From NCBI GenBank assembly GCA_022828595.1, contig JAKGHH010000002.1, positions 110,434,855 to 110,498,854 on the forward strand: a DNA stretch of 64,000 bases. Reading direction: 5' to 3'. The translations under genes and the position numbers were made by a program. This DNA is from Nelumbo lutea (lineage: Eukaryota > Streptophyta > Magnoliopsida > Proteales > Nelumbonaceae). The notes under the pieces are model-generated. The model was not told where the DNA came from, did no database searches, and worked only from the letters and a program-made list of their open reading frames with translations. Of this stretch, positions 19,640-32,652 are shown piece by piece. The first letter of the stretch is position 1. Every line of letters begins with the position of its first letter.

Positions 19640-20650
19640 TTCAAAAGTTCACATTCACACCAGAGACCAATGAGCCATTTTGTGTCTTTCTGAATTAGAA
19701 TTCTGATTTTTGAAACACCTCTCCAAGTACAAGAGAGACACCTTTTGTGCAATAAACGTCAAAGATACTTTTATTAGAGAGAGATTTTTTTTCATAATTT
19801 GAACCCAAAGATTGTTGTTTTGGGTTAAATTCTCCAACCTTAGCCATACAAGCCGCATTAAGATAATGCCTAAACCACCACAATTGGATGGTTTACAAAT
19901 CTTCTTCCAACTAACTAAAGTAAAAAAAAAATAAAAAAAATAAAAAAAAAACTTTTCTTTTCCCTCCCCATAAAAATCCTCATGACAAATTGAGGAATAG
20001 GACTAGTAACTGGTTTAATAAGGGTAATGTTACCTGCCTTTAATAAAATTTTAGACATGTAATTGGAAAGTTTTTCCTTTATCAATCTAGTCAATCCAAT
20101 GTAAGAAATTTGATTTGTTAACTCTCCCATGAGTACTAGGTGTCCCAGATATTTATCTTTTCTATTGTTTAATATGGGATCCCCAAGAACAAATCATATT
20201 AGTTTTCTCAAAATATGGCTTTTGACCCAAAGCTTAGCATCACTCTCTAAAATATCTTTAATTGTCATACAAGTTGGGGGAGTATCCTTGGCATAAATCA
20301 TGCAGTTGAAGAGTGGGGATGTTAACTACAATTTTTTGAGGTCTTAATATTAAAATCATTCTTTCCATTCCCACTGAGGTGGGTAATTTGTCTTATCAAA
20401 GCTTCAATACATAAAACAAAAATATAGGGAGCTTTTTTTAACTAGGGAAAATTGTTCCATTTGAATTGAATCTCTCAAAAAGGCCATCTACAATAGCATT
20501 CTTAATTTCATTTGGTTTCATTATTCAATAATTATCATTTCGGTCTCTCAATCTGAGAATTCTATTTTTCCTTCTAATCAAAGTGGAAAGATTAAAATAA
20601 TTTATTGTTTTGGTCTCCATATTGGAGTTTTGGGCCCAAAACACCTTTTT
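19640..20650 (-). pseudogene. Decayed LINE (non-LTR) reverse transcriptase with a large internal deletion
   Basis: Reading the minus strand from 20650 downward, four blocks of a plant L1-type polyprotein appear in order. They are an LSTLIRRKNRILRLRD block with KPNEIKNAIVDG, the motif APYIFVLCIEALI (canonical SPYLFVLC), KYLGHLVLMGEL ... SKILLKAGNITLIKPVTSPI (the wGKxLSKAGRLTLIKSVLSSIP region), and WKKICKPSNCGGLGI ... NNLWVQI of the zf-RVT region. The catalytic YADD-containing middle is missing or unrecognisable, and stops and frame changes separate the blocks. It is an old, dead copy. Confidence 0.75.
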
Positions 20651-21041
20651 TTTTTCTCAAAAAATATTGGTGGTGTTTTATATGGTTTCCATTTATCCCA
20701 TCATGCTGATCCTATGCATAGGTATTCACAAAATTAGGTATTGATCTATGTGTGCACTAATCATTGGGGAAGCTTCAATCCATTTTAAGGCTTCCCCCAA
20801 TGGTTGAACATTTATTCACTGTTCCACTGATGTGACACTTAATGGTGTCTAGTTGTCAATAAACAGTTTAGTCGGTTTTAAAGACAAATCAAATACAAAC
20901 ATTTATTTAATAAACACTTATAATAATGCCCAAAGCCAGTAATTAAGCACTTATTGCAGATGCTCACCCTCTTAGCATTTATGGCTGGTGTGGGGCATTC
21001 AGATTAACTGAAAGCTTTAGCTGTTGAGCGGGTTGTGGAAT
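20651..21041. other. Non-coding stretch, nothing recognised
   Basis: AT-rich intergenic sequence between the LINE relic and the next MITE. Confidence 0.4.
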
Positions 21042-21432
21042 TAGGGGTGTCAATTGGACTGGATTTGGTCCAACCCGATCCAGTCCAATGTGAGTCCATT
21101 ATAAATGGACCAGGTCCAACCAATCTAATGAATGTTTCCGACCAATTTGGACCGGTCCAATTCAATGTCTGGACCATCCACTCTGTTCAAATTCATTTTG
21201 GTTTAGATTGGTGTCAACCCAAACGCGGTCCATTGACATATATTCTTATCTTATATCAATATTGGACCAGATGTTGGCTTAATCCAACCCAATCCAATAT
21301 AAATTTGTTACAGATGGACCAGGTCCAATCCAATCTAATAAATATTTTGGACTGGATTGGTCCCTCTAATCCGTCCAAATTGATTTTGGACTGAACGAGG
21401 TCCAATCCAGAACTGATCTATTAACACCCTTA
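21042..21432. mobile_element. hAT-like MITE with perfect target duplication TGTGGAAT
   Basis: TGTGGAAT occurs at 21034-21041 and 21433-21440. The ends TAGGGGTGTCAAT and ATTAACACCCTTA are inverted. The 391-base interior is built from repeated GGACCAGGTCCAA / TTGGACTGGA words and has no coding function. It is the cleanest example of the TAGGGGTGT family in the window. Confidence 0.85.
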
Positions 21433-22928
21433 TGTGGAATCAATGATGATGTTCCACTCCGGTAATAAATTCATGGGCCCCAATATAAAAATGCGGGCCC
21501 CATTGCATTGAACCTTATCATTGGTTCTACAGCCCACTGAACAGCTGAAGCGTTCAGCTAAACCTTGCTCTTTTCATTGGCTCTACAGCCGGCTACACAG
21601 CCATTTCGTTCAACCAAATTCAAATTGTCATGCATTTGCCTTACCCTTCAACGTGTTTATTCTATCGAGTTGCTGCAATCTGATTGCTGCTGGCTGGAGA
21701 CAAAGGGATTCCATGCTAATGTGCAGTCTGATCAATAATCTACTTTGGGCCAGCAATCTCAATGGGAGTCGTTGAAGGGGGTCTGGTGCAGGAGCTTCTA
21801 GTACGGGTGTCAATGGACTGACTTTGGGTTTGGCCCATCCAAATAAAAATTAATTTGGATAGATTGGATGGACCGATAAGATATATTGAATTTGATCAGT
21901 TAAGACTTAAAGGTCTAAATTATTTATCGGGTTGGATTTGATTTGACCTTGTCCAGTCCATTGGTAGAAGACAAGAATACAGGTGTTAATGGACCAGGCT
22001 TGAATTGGAACCAACCTAAATTAAATTCAATTTGAATAGATTGGATAGTTCAGACATTGAATTGGACTGATCCAAAATGGACTCATATTGGGCCGAATCA
22101 GATTGGACCGGTATTGCTGATGCAGTGCAGTGGAAGCTAATGCTCTTAGCTTGGCTATAGTGTGTGGTGCTCCTTTTTCTACGACAAGATATCCTTTGTT
22201 TCAATGATGAATCGCAGTCTTGCTTCTAGTTTCTCTCCGATGCACATTTCCTTTGAACTTCATAAAGCTTGTTCATTTCCATAGATCTTGAAAACGAATT
22301 AGCTCATGCTAGTTTTCTCAGGTATATATCTTCATTTGTTCTTGAAGTTGTGTTCTTATACTGGAAGTTGTGCATAGAGTACGTGTTCTTATACTGGAAA
22401 AATGTTATTCTTATATATATAATCATTCATCAATCTCAAAGCTTAAATTGTCAAGTGAGGATTCTGAATGGGTTTTTAATTTTTAACATGCCCATTCATA
22501 TCTTGTGTTGAAATTTAATTAACCCTCTTCTTTTCTCATTCCCTCTCTCTTCTCTTCTCCTCTCGCTCCACCAACCTTACACAGCCCAAATCTCCATGGT
22601 CGTTGGAGACTTTCTCGTCGGTTCAGATTGTCAGAAAATGCAAAGGTGGACTAAGTAAAAGCGGCCATGGAAAACAGGGTTCTTACAATAACCATCCCCA
22701 AGACTATAAAAGGCCCAAAGTCAGGGTTATTGAAATCTCTAGTTAGAACAAATACTGTAATGCTCCCATCTGCAGATGCATTTGTTGTCAAGTAACATGT
22801 ACAATATGGGATGATATGGCTTTTCCTTTGGACACCATAAAGGCAGTGGGGTTGCTAGCAGTAGGGTGCTTGGAGGAACGACGACAGAACTGGCCTTGAA
22901 TGAAAGTTACAGAAGAGATGGAGTATAT
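21433..22928. repeat. Non-coding DNA with fragments of the GGACTGG hAT-like family
   Basis: Two partial copies lie at about 21800-21965 (ACGGGTGTCAATGGACTGAC) and 21978-22115 (AGGTGTTAATGGACCAGGC). A 3' part of unknown sequence (22120-22920) has CT-rich stretches (22530-22570). No gene can be supported. Confidence 0.45.
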
Positions 22929-23216
22929 CATGGTTTTTAAAATAGACTCGGAGACAGAACCAGTCAGGGGTCTGGTTACCGGGTCGAACAGTCTGACTGT
23001 TCAAACTGAATGCTCGACTCGTTCTGACAAAAAAAATAAAAAACGGTCAAAATTGTTTGAACAGTTCGAACAGTTAACCGTCATTCAGCAGTTTACTGAA
23101 AAAATCAACGGTTTTTTAAGAAAATCCAGTTTTAAAGGAAAACAGAACCAATCACCTAACCGGTTCTTAGTTTTTCCAATCCGACCATCCGGTCCAGTCC
23201 GGTTTTGAAAACCATG
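22929..23216. mobile_element. hAT-like MITE, CATGGTTTTTAAAA / TTTTGAAAACCATG ends
   Basis: The ends are inverted repeats. The flanks GAGTATAT (22921-22928) and GAATGTAT (23217-23224) match at 6 of 8 positions. A homologous element with a perfect 8-base duplication is found at 36372-36679. Confidence 0.7.
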
Positions 23217-23542
23217 GAATGTATTATGAGTATTGTCGCAACAGAGGTTTCAGAAGCCAAGAAGGATTCATAGAAGGGGCTGTCATACTCGCCCAGTTCT
23301 GGGATTGGCTAGGTAGGCAGACCCATTTGGCATGTCTTGTGTATTTTACTTTGACGGATTAGGTAGAGACTCAGAAGATAAGGATAGCAGCAATAGAAGT
23401 GGAACTTACTCCTGTTACCAATTTTCACATTTTAATGCTTGTATAGAGACCAGAGAGCAGAGATTGTGTGCTGTTGTATATTTGGTGATTCCATATTCCA
23501 CCAGAGACTGTGAAGACTGTTGCGTTAATTTGTGTTGATATA
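23217..23542. other. Unassigned non-coding stretch
   Basis: A 68-codon ATG frame at 23332-23538 ends just before a MITE and matches nothing known. Its flank shares a near-identical block of about 30 bases with 23965-23994. Confidence 0.35.
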
Positions 23543-23957
23543 GAGGGTGTTTGGAATCATGGCCATTTTTCAAAAAACGGTGCTTTGTCGGATCCATATA
23601 GGCGTTTCAACAAACACCCATATATATGAATGTTTGGTTCAGGCATTTATTGAAAAATCGGGCATGCCTCGTAAATTGGGACCCAACCGATACATGAAAC
23701 GCTAAATTTGGCATTTCATGCATCAGTGAACCATTTCCCCCAACGGTTGACTGATGTGTATCCTATGTGGTGCTTATCTGTCAGCACATACATGAAAAAC
23801 GGTGATGAAAATCACCTTACCAAACAATATAGTGTTGCTCACTGCCTATGTGGCAGAAGCGTTTTTTTTTTTTTGTGTGAAAAACGGGCTTGGAAGCATG
23901 GGCATTTTTTTCTTGAAAATCGGTCCCAAAAAGCGCCCACGCTTCCAAACACCATCG
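23543..23957. mobile_element. MITE with GGTGTTTGGAA ends
   Basis: It starts GGTGTTTGGAATCATGGCCA and ends GCGCCCACGCTTCCAAACACC, inverted repeats with about 40-base arms. There is no coding capacity. Confidence 0.65.
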
Positions 23958-24242
23958 TAATGAGTAGAGATTGTGTTCTGTTGTATATTTGCGTGTGCTT
24001 TTTACACACGTGAGCCGAGTTGAATCGGGTTGGGAGTATATGCACTCTACACCGAATCAGTTTCTCACACCAGTACATTTCGACAGTTTTAAGTTCTACT
24101 GACGCTCTTGTTCTCTAACTCGCTACCAGCCCAGTAGTATCCCATATGTATTCCAAATCAATCTTGAAAGAATAAAGAAGAGCGAATAGCAAAAAAAGGG
24201 TCTTTGATGATGATGATATTGTGTGGGTGGTGGAGATCGGTT

Positions 24243-24445
24243 TCTATCAGGGCAAACATGTGCTCACACTGTTCTAACAGCCTTTTGCAACCTTACATTG
24301 GGAATATATCCCCATTAAATAAAGTACACAATTATGAAGATATTCTATCAGGACAAACATGTGCCTACACCGTTCTAACAGCCTTTTGCAACCTTACATT
24401 AGGAATATCTCCCCATAAATAAAGCACACAATTATGGAGATATTC
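24243..24445. repeat. Two-copy tandem repeat, 101-base unit
   Basis: The unit starting TCTATCAGGGCAAACATGTG recurs as TCTATCAGGACAAACATGTG, followed in both by CTGTTCTAACAG or CCGTTCTAACAG and GCCTTTTGCAACCTTACATT. The copies differ at only a few positions, so the duplication is fairly recent. Function unknown. Confidence 0.85.
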
Positions 24446-24917
24446 TCAATGCAAAGCAGTAAAGGCACACAATTCAGTTAGGATAGTGGGGAAAGAGGAG
24501 AGGAGAGGAGAGAGGGAATGTGAAAGACCAAGATTAAGTAGGTTAATTGGATTTCATGGTTTTTTTAAAAGGGAAATAAGGAAAATGTGACATGGAATCC
24601 ACATTGGATTGCCATCTCATAGGCAAAGCAAAGATGCTTACTTGGCGTGGGAATTTGTTCTAAGTTTTCAAATAATGAGTTTAATGGTCTTTAATGGATT
24701 ATGCATTGGCTGGCCTGAAATTCAGAAATCTGAAATGGGCCAGGCCGTACTTTTCCTTAATTATTATTGGGGAGATAAAAAATTTTATAATCCATCATAG
24801 ACATTTTATCTTACTATGATATTAGAAATGATATTAGAAAGACATAAATACATTATATTAAACCAACCCCAACTTAACCAGGTCAGTTTGGTTGGCCAAA
24901 CAACTGAATCAACCCAT
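24446..24917. other. Non-coding stretch, nothing recognised
   Basis: It contains a short GAGAGGAGAGG purine tract at 24490-24515 and otherwise ordinary AT-rich DNA. Confidence 0.4.
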
Positions 24918-26545
24918 GAATCAAGGACTTAAATATCGATACGGTACACACCGTATCGGGCATATCATATCGGCATTGGCTAGATGGGATACGGGATACA
25001 CTACGACTAAACCTGTATCCCCTAAACTGCACGTATTGGAGCAACACGCATTCATATCGGCCCGTATCGTGTTGTATTGACCAATACACATTAAAACTGA
25101 ACAATATGAATTGATGTGTTTCTCGCGTGCACACATTTAATTTTGTAAAGAATGCACCTAAAGTGATTCAAACCCAAATTAACCAACATTAAAACCTTAT
25201 CTACACACTTGATCCACTAAGCCACTTTCATCTCATAAAAGTGATTGAAATAAAATAACTTTTTTTCTATTTTAGTGTCCACATGCGTACAAATTACATT
25301 TGTGTTTAGCAATTACAGCAAATTAAAAAAATAATATTCAAAACTAATATTATAATAGAATAAATAATTTCTTAAATCCACATTTATATAAAAAATTTGT
25401 TAAATCTCCAGAAGTTTATATGAATAAAGATATTAATAATAGAATATTATTTTAGTACTTAATATTTATAAATTTGAACATGATATGTATCTTAAAATTT
25501 TATAAATTATTAATTAATATTTTAATTTGAACTAAATAAAAGTATATATATATATATATTAATTATAAAAATAAAAATATTATTTACAAAAACCTTGAGA
25601 ATATAATATAAATTGAATTTGTCAAATCCATTAATCTACATTTATATCAAAAATTATTTTTTATCTAAAAAATTATGGAAATAAAAATATTAATAATGGA
25701 ATAATTATTTTAGAAGTTAAAAATTATGAATTTGCATATGTTGTGTATCTTAGAAAATTTAATATATTTGATATATTTTAAGTTAATATTATATATTTTT
25801 TAAAAAATTAATTTATATTTTAATTACATTTTATCATAATGTGTTTATTGTTTACAAAAATAAAAGTATTGTTAACTAAACATTTGAGAATTAATTTTTA
25901 GTTTACTTTTGGTTAATATTAAAAATTAAAAATATTAAAATAGAAAATAATCAATATAATAATTCACATATAATAGTTGCATATGTTTTGCACCTTGAAA
26001 TTCAGTAAAAAATAACATAATAATATCTTTATGCGTGTATTAATTTGTAAAAAATATATAATATGTTCCAGGATTCTTGATTGATACATTATCAATAAAA
26101 TTTTATGATTCTTATGCATCCAGTTATAAAATTATCAATATAGTAATTCACATATAATAGTTGCATATGTTTTGTACCTTGAAATTCAATAGAAAATAAC
26201 ATAATAATAGCTTTGTGCATGTATTAATTTGTAAAAATATATATAATATGTTCCAGGGTTCTTGATTGATACAATATCAATAAAATTTTATGATTTTTAT
26301 GCATCCCATTATATTAATTGTAGTATATTTCTTCACATATACCTTTAGAATATGCATTTTCTATGTATATATACATTAATTATGGTTATTTTGATCTTAA
26401 AAATAATGTTATTAGTTTATTTATGAATTTATATGCATTTTTCGACGTATCAATATTTTTTCGTACATATCCATGTGTTTCCAAAGTGCATCCGTATCAG
26501 AGTGGTCCAATACGATACCCAATACCAATACTTTAATCATTACCA
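24918..26545. mobile_element. AT-rich element bounded by CGATAC-containing ends
   Basis: The left end (CAAGGACTTAAATATCGATA then CGGTACAC) and right end (GTCCAATACGATACCCAATA then CCAATACTTTAATCATTACC) are diverged inverted repeats. The 1.6 kb interior is extremely AT-rich and contains a tandem duplication with a 184-base period. Related end sequence occurs at 32450-32652 and 57000-57225. It encodes no protein, and the superfamily is unknown. Confidence 0.55.
25951..26318. repeat. Two-copy tandem repeat, 184-base unit
   Basis: Both units contain ATTCACATATAATAGTTGCA, TATATAATATGTTCCAGG and TCAATAAAATTTTATGATT in the same order. The second starts at 26135. Confidence 0.8.
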
Positions 26546-26585
26546 TGAACAATAGTTTAATCTCCAATAATTATTAGAATATGCA

Positions 26586-26623
<38 letters not shown>

Positions 26624-29600
26624 CTGGTCCTGCCATGTCAACATGTCTCTCTTTTAAGAGAAACTATTTATCTATTTTCTCATTTTTTTGAACTTTTTAT
26701 GTTTTTTAATTCCATGTCATTTTTGAAACAACCAACAAACACTTTCTCAATAACCTAAATAATCTCTTCTCCTAAAATTACTCTTAAACTAACTCCCCCA
26801 CCATCCCCCACTTTCTCCAAATTTATCTCTAATTCCTATTTATCTTCAAAATTATCTCTAATTCCTATTTATTTCTAAAATTATCTCAAATTTAGTAGAG
26901 AGTTTCTCTCCTAAATTATCTCTAATTCCTATTTATCCTCTCGCCCTACTTTTTATCTATATCTATCTAAAGAAAGTTTGGATTAAAAAAATCAAGAATT
27001 ATTTAAATATTCTAACAAAATTATGAAATAACTTTAAAATATTTATTAAAACACAAAAAATAATTTTATATTTTTACAAAATATATCACGAAATTATGTA
27101 ATACAATTTAAATTATGTTTTTCTAAATTATCAATTTAAATGTTTTTTAAATAATTAATAATATGTAACAACTTTAAATAAATAAAATTCAAATAACAAA
27201 AAATTTTAAAAATTTTATAGATTATTTAAATATTTAGAAAACTAAATATTTATCATAACTAGATTTTAAATAATTAAAATAACGAAATTATGTAAAAAAA
27301 TTTAAAAATTTATTCAAAGTAGAAAAATAAATATAACATAATAGTTAAATTAATAATAATTTAATATAGTACAAATTTAATAATGAAATTATGTAATCAT
27401 AGTATAAATTATGATTTTATGGATAATTAAATTCAATAAACGATTAATATTTTAAAACTTAACTATTTTACATATTATTTAAGTATTTAAATAAAAAAAT
27501 ATTTAACATAACTAGATTTTAAATAGTTAAAATACATAAATTATGTAATAAATTTAAAAAGATCTAAAAAGTAGAAAAATAATTATAACATAATATTGAA
27601 ATTAATAATAAGTTAACATTTTTACATAATATTGTAAATAATTAATTTCAATTATATAAAGTCATAATTCAAGAAAATAACTTTCAAAAAAATAATATTT
27701 ATTAATAATAATTTTAAACTTAATCTATATTTATTATATAATTATATATACTAAAATTAATATTTATTGTCTTTTGTGATAAATGTATTTTCAAAAAGTA
27801 TGTATAAATTTATTTTGTTTAGTTATTTAATAGAAAATTTTCAATAATTATTGGAGATTAAATTACTATTGTTGAAAATTTTAAATTGAATTTATTGTAC
27901 TTATTGTATTTATTGTGTTTATGTTATAAGTTATTGGTTAATATTTGGTAGAGATTAAACTATCATTTGAGATTATACTATTTATTGACTAAGTTAATAT
28001 ATTTTTAGTACTTATTGTATTTTTGTAATTTTTGTAGTTTTCATTATATATATTTTCAATAATTATGTATTTTTGCTATAAATTTTTAATAATTATTGGA
28101 GATTAAACTATTATTATTTATTAGAAATAAGACTATCAATTTAGCTGAAATTATGAGTGTTCATGACTTGGCTCAGTGTGATCATAGGGTAATTGGTCAA
28201 CCAAATTGATCTGGTCAGGTTGGGGAGTTGGTTAGCAGAAACTTAATAACCTTTTGTGAGAACCGACCCACTCAAGTTCTATTGGTTTGGGTCGATTTTT
28301 TGTTCTGGTCAGTTTGTTCAAAAGATTTGAACTTAAAAATTTAATTTAATTTTAAAAATTACAGTGTGATTATTAAATAATAAATTTAAAAATTAGATTT
28401 ATGATATAAAACTTTTTAGACTAAGAAATATGGGAAAATTCCCACTTTTTCATATTAAAAATTATATTTAAAATATAAAATATTAATATATATCCACGGT
28501 TATGTTGTTCGATTTTAGTCGGTTTACAAATGGCTAAAGTGGAATTGATCCAACTTGATCGAATTGGGGATTTTTTTAACCAAAGCCAACCTAAAATACT
28601 AGAAACCGACCAACTTGGTCTAATTCTTGTTTATACTCTCCCCCACTTTTTATCTACATCTATCTAAATAAAGTTTTAATTAAATTTTTCAAAATTATTT
28701 AAATATTATAACGAAATTATGTACTAAATTTAGAATATTTACTCAAAATAAAAAAAATAATTATAACAGATTTAATAATATTCATATTATTAATAGTTCT
28801 ATATTTTTACAAAATTCATCTTGAAATTAAGTAGTAACAATATAAATTATAATTTTACAAATTATTCAATACATATGTTGTTCAAATAATAAAAATTTAA
28901 CATTAAAAAATAAAACAATATTACAATATTTCAATAACTAAATATATTAAATAACAAAATATTAAAAATGCCTAAATAATTATATAATAAAATATTTAAT
29001 ATTACATAATAACATTAAAATAAATAAAATTCAAACAATCAATATTTTTAAATATTTTACATATTATTTAAACTTTTAAATAATGAAATATTTAACATGA
29101 CTAAATTTTAAAAGTTAAAATAACGAAATTATATTATAAATAAAAAATTCTTAAAAGTAGAAAATAATCATAATGTATTTCATAATATTAATATTAATAA
29201 TAATTAAATATTTTACAAAATTAATGGCAAATTATGTAATAATATTACTAATTCTACTTTTACGGATTATTAAATTCAATAAATAATTAATATTTTAAAA
29301 TTTCATATAACAATATTATTTAAATACTAAATAATATTGTAAATAAATAATTTCACTTATATCAATTAATAAATATAAAAAATAAATTAATAAAATAATA
29401 GTTATTAGTAATAATTTTACAAGAATAGTGTATATTCAATATTTATTTATATATATACAAAAAATATTTTTATTTTATTTTTGACAAATATTTTTCGATA
29501 ATTATTTATAAATATATTTTTGTTTTGTTATTTAATAGTAAATTGTCAATAATTATTGGATATTAAACAACCATTATTTAACTTTTGAAATTTAATTTAT

Positions 29601-30174
29601 CAATTTTATTGTATTTTTTATAAAATTATTTTTAGTAATTATGTATTTTTTGTAATTTATTGATTAATATTTATTATAGATTAAACTATTACTTGAAATT
29701 ACACTATTTATTGACTAACTTAATATATTTTCAGTTTGTCACTCGAAACCGATTGACCATTAGTGAAAGCCCGAAAACTCAGGTTTTAGGTTTAGTTTGT
29801 TTGTTCAAAATATTTAAAATTAAAAATTAAATTAAAATTTAATAAATTACTGTGGTTTTATTAAAAAAATAAATTTATGATATAAAATATTTTAGACTAA
29901 GAAATATGGGAATTTTCCCACTTTCTCGTATTAAAAAATTATATTTAAAATATAAAATATTAATATATATCTATGATCGAGTCGGTTTACAAATGGCCAA
30001 ATAAAAAATGACCTAATATGGTTGAATTAAAAATTGATAAACCAAAGTCGATTTGAAATACTTAGAAAACTGACCAACTCGGGTTAAGTTTGATGGATTG
30101 GTTATTAAAAAGTTAAAATATAAAACAATTATATACTCCTATGTATTTCTATGTTTAACTTTTTCTTAACAAAA
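26546..30174. repeat. Extremely AT-rich block of repeated units
   Basis: Blocks such as ATCTATCTAAA(G/T)AAAGTTT followed by AAAATTATTTAAATATT recur near 26955 and 28650, and again near 31130. The word TAATTATTGGAGATTAAACT recurs near 27845 and 28090. Two copies of a hAT-like sequence (28140-28640 and 29715-30110) share ACTAAGAAATATGGGAA and are inverted with respect to the copy at 36750-37262. A (TA)n run is at 26596-26618. There is no coding capacity. Confidence 0.6.
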
Positions 30175-30210
30175 TCGCTACTATATACTAAAGTAGAATG
30201 ATGCCACATC

Positions 30211-30792
30211 TAGGGGTGTCCATGAAAAACCGAAAAACCAAAAAACTGAATCGAAACCGAACCGCAAAACGCGGTTTACCGAACCGGTCGGTTCGGTTTT
30301 GGTTCAAATTTTTTGAAAATTGAAGGACTGGTTCGTTTTTTGGTTAACCTTTAAAAAACCGACGGTTAATCGAACCAACCGGTATATATATTTATATGTA
30401 TATTTTATAAATATTTTTAATATATGTCACATATTTTCTATCTATTTTATATAAATGTATATTCATTATATATAAATATATACTTATATTATATTTATAA
30501 TGATCTATTTATAAATATATTATATATTTTTAAAATATTTATAATATATTATATATCATTTATTATTTATAATATAATATTATACATATATTTATATAAT
30601 ATATATTATAAATATAAAAAATCAAAAAACCAAAGAACCGAAGAACCGAACCGATCAAAAACCGAAACTAGTAGACTGGTTAGCCAGTGGTACCATTTCG
30701 ATTTCAGTTTGGCAAAATGAAAAAACCGTTAGTACCGGTTCGGTTTATAAAAAGGGGCCAGAATTTGGTTAACTAAACCATGGACACCTCGA
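30211..30792. mobile_element. hAT-like element inside the Helitron, target duplication GCCACATC/GCTACATC
   Basis: It starts TAGGGGTGTCCATG and ends CATGGACACCTCGA. The flanking octamers (30203-30210 and 30793-30800) differ at one base. The paralogous sequence near 32346-32375 (GGCACATCATGGCGTGAGCT) has no insertion and joins exactly what the element separates here. Its GGTTCGGTTTTGG arms surround a (TA)-rich core. Confidence 0.82.
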
Positions 30793-32317
30793 GCTACATC
30801 ATGGCCTGAGCTTTCTCCATTACCCCAACGGAGAACTCTCAGCACCTCTCATCTTAGCCTTCCTTGCTCTCTCATGAAGCCACCTCATCACTCGCTTCTC
30901 CCTCTCTCATAATGACACCTCATCATGCTTGGCCCACCCCTCTTTCCTCTATGTTTATCCCTTTTGATATCCCTTCCTAAAACTATTCCTAAAATCTCTC
31001 TTTACCAAATTTTAATCTAATCTAACCAAATGGCACCACTATCCCCCATTTTCTCCTAATAAATCCTATTTATCTCCTAAATTATCTTGAATTCCTATTT
31101 ATCCGTTCACCCACTTTTCATCTATATCTATCAAAAGAAAGTTTGAATTAAAAAACTTCAAAATTATTTAAATATTATAAAAAAATTATGTAATAACTTT
31201 AAAATATTTATTATAAACACAAAAAAATAACATAGATTTAATAATATTCATATTATTAAAATTTTTATATATTTATGAAATTCATAACAAAATTGTATAC
31301 TAACAATATAAATTATAATTTTATGAATTATTCTATTTAAATATTATTCAAATAATAAAAATTTGAAATTAAAAAATATTATTTAAAATTTTCAATAACT
31401 AAATATTATAAATAAAAAATTAAAATATTATATAAAGAAAGTTCTTAATATTAATATTATGTAATAACTTTAAAATAAATAAATTTAAATAATGAAAATT
31501 TTTAAATAACGAAATTATGTAATAAATTTTAAATAATTAAATTTTAAAAAGTTAAAATAACAAAATTTTAAATAGTTAAAATAACGAAATTATGTAATAA
31601 ACTTAAAAAATTTATTAAAAGTAAAAAATTGTTATAATAGATTTCATAATAGTTGAATTAATAATAATTTTATATTTTAGAAGTTTAATAGCAAAATTAT
31701 GTAATAATAGTATAATTTATAATTTTATGAATTATGGAATTCAATAAATAAGTAATATTCAAATAAATAAATAGTAATATCATTTAAATAGATGAAAAAT
31801 ATTGTAAATAACTAATTTTACATATTTTAGATATTAAAAATTAATAACTAAATCATATTTTAAATATTATGTAAAAATTAATAACATCGATTAAATACAG
31901 AAATTATGTAAAAGAACTTAAAAATTTTATCAAAACACAAAAATAATTATAATATATTTAATAATATTTGGTAATAAGAATATAAAATATAAATTAATTT
32001 TTTTTTAAATATTACTTAAATAATAAAAAAAGATTAAATAATTTAGAGGTATTGAAGCTTTCAAATAACAAAAATAGGTAATAACTTTCAAAAAAAAATT
32101 TTAATAGATATTAAAAAATAAAATAATAATTGCAATTGTTAATGTACAAATAATAAAAACGTTAGTTCACTTATATCATTTAATAATTCTGGAAAATAAC
32201 TTTCAGAAAATTGATATTTATTAATAATAATTTTAAAATCTTAATCTATATTTATTATATATTTATATATACTAAAAAATTATTATTTGTTGTTTTTTTG
32301 TGATAAGTATATTTTCA

Positions 32318-32652
32318 ATATATATATATATATATATAGAAACATGGCACATCATGGCGTGAGCTTTCCCTTATCTCAATCGAGAACACTCACACTCTTC
32401 ATTTTAGTCTTTCTCCCTCATGAAGCCACCTCATCACTCCCTTCTCCCTTATGCCGATACTCGGCGTATCGACCAATGTCTGTCCTTTTTTTAAGTTATA
32501 CTTTTTTTTTTTATTTTGGTTCAGAGGGGCCAGTTAGTCCTATCTACCCTCTGAACCAAGCCCTAACCCGATATAACCCCTATAGGGTCGTATCACGAAG
32601 GGCCCGATACGATATGTAACGACTAATACGTAACAATTTTTTGAACCTTGGT
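32318..32652. repeat. (TA)n run, second copy of Helitron 5' sequence, and a CGATAC-element remnant
   Basis: After (TA)n at 32318-32338, CATGGCACATCATGGCGTGA and GAAGCCACCTCATCACTCCC repeat the sequence at 30793-30900. From 32450 to 32652 lie CCGATACTCGGCGTATCG and GGCCCGATACGATATG, resembling the ends of the element at 24918. Confidence 0.55.

Noticed and set aside
24200..24445. Possible CRISPR-like array because of a repeated unit
   Set aside because: Only two long units, no short repeats with unique spacers, in a plant genome.
30424..30720. 98-codon Tyr/Ile-rich frame resembling a membrane protein
   Set aside because: It translates the (TA)-rich core and arms of the hAT-like element at 30211-30792.
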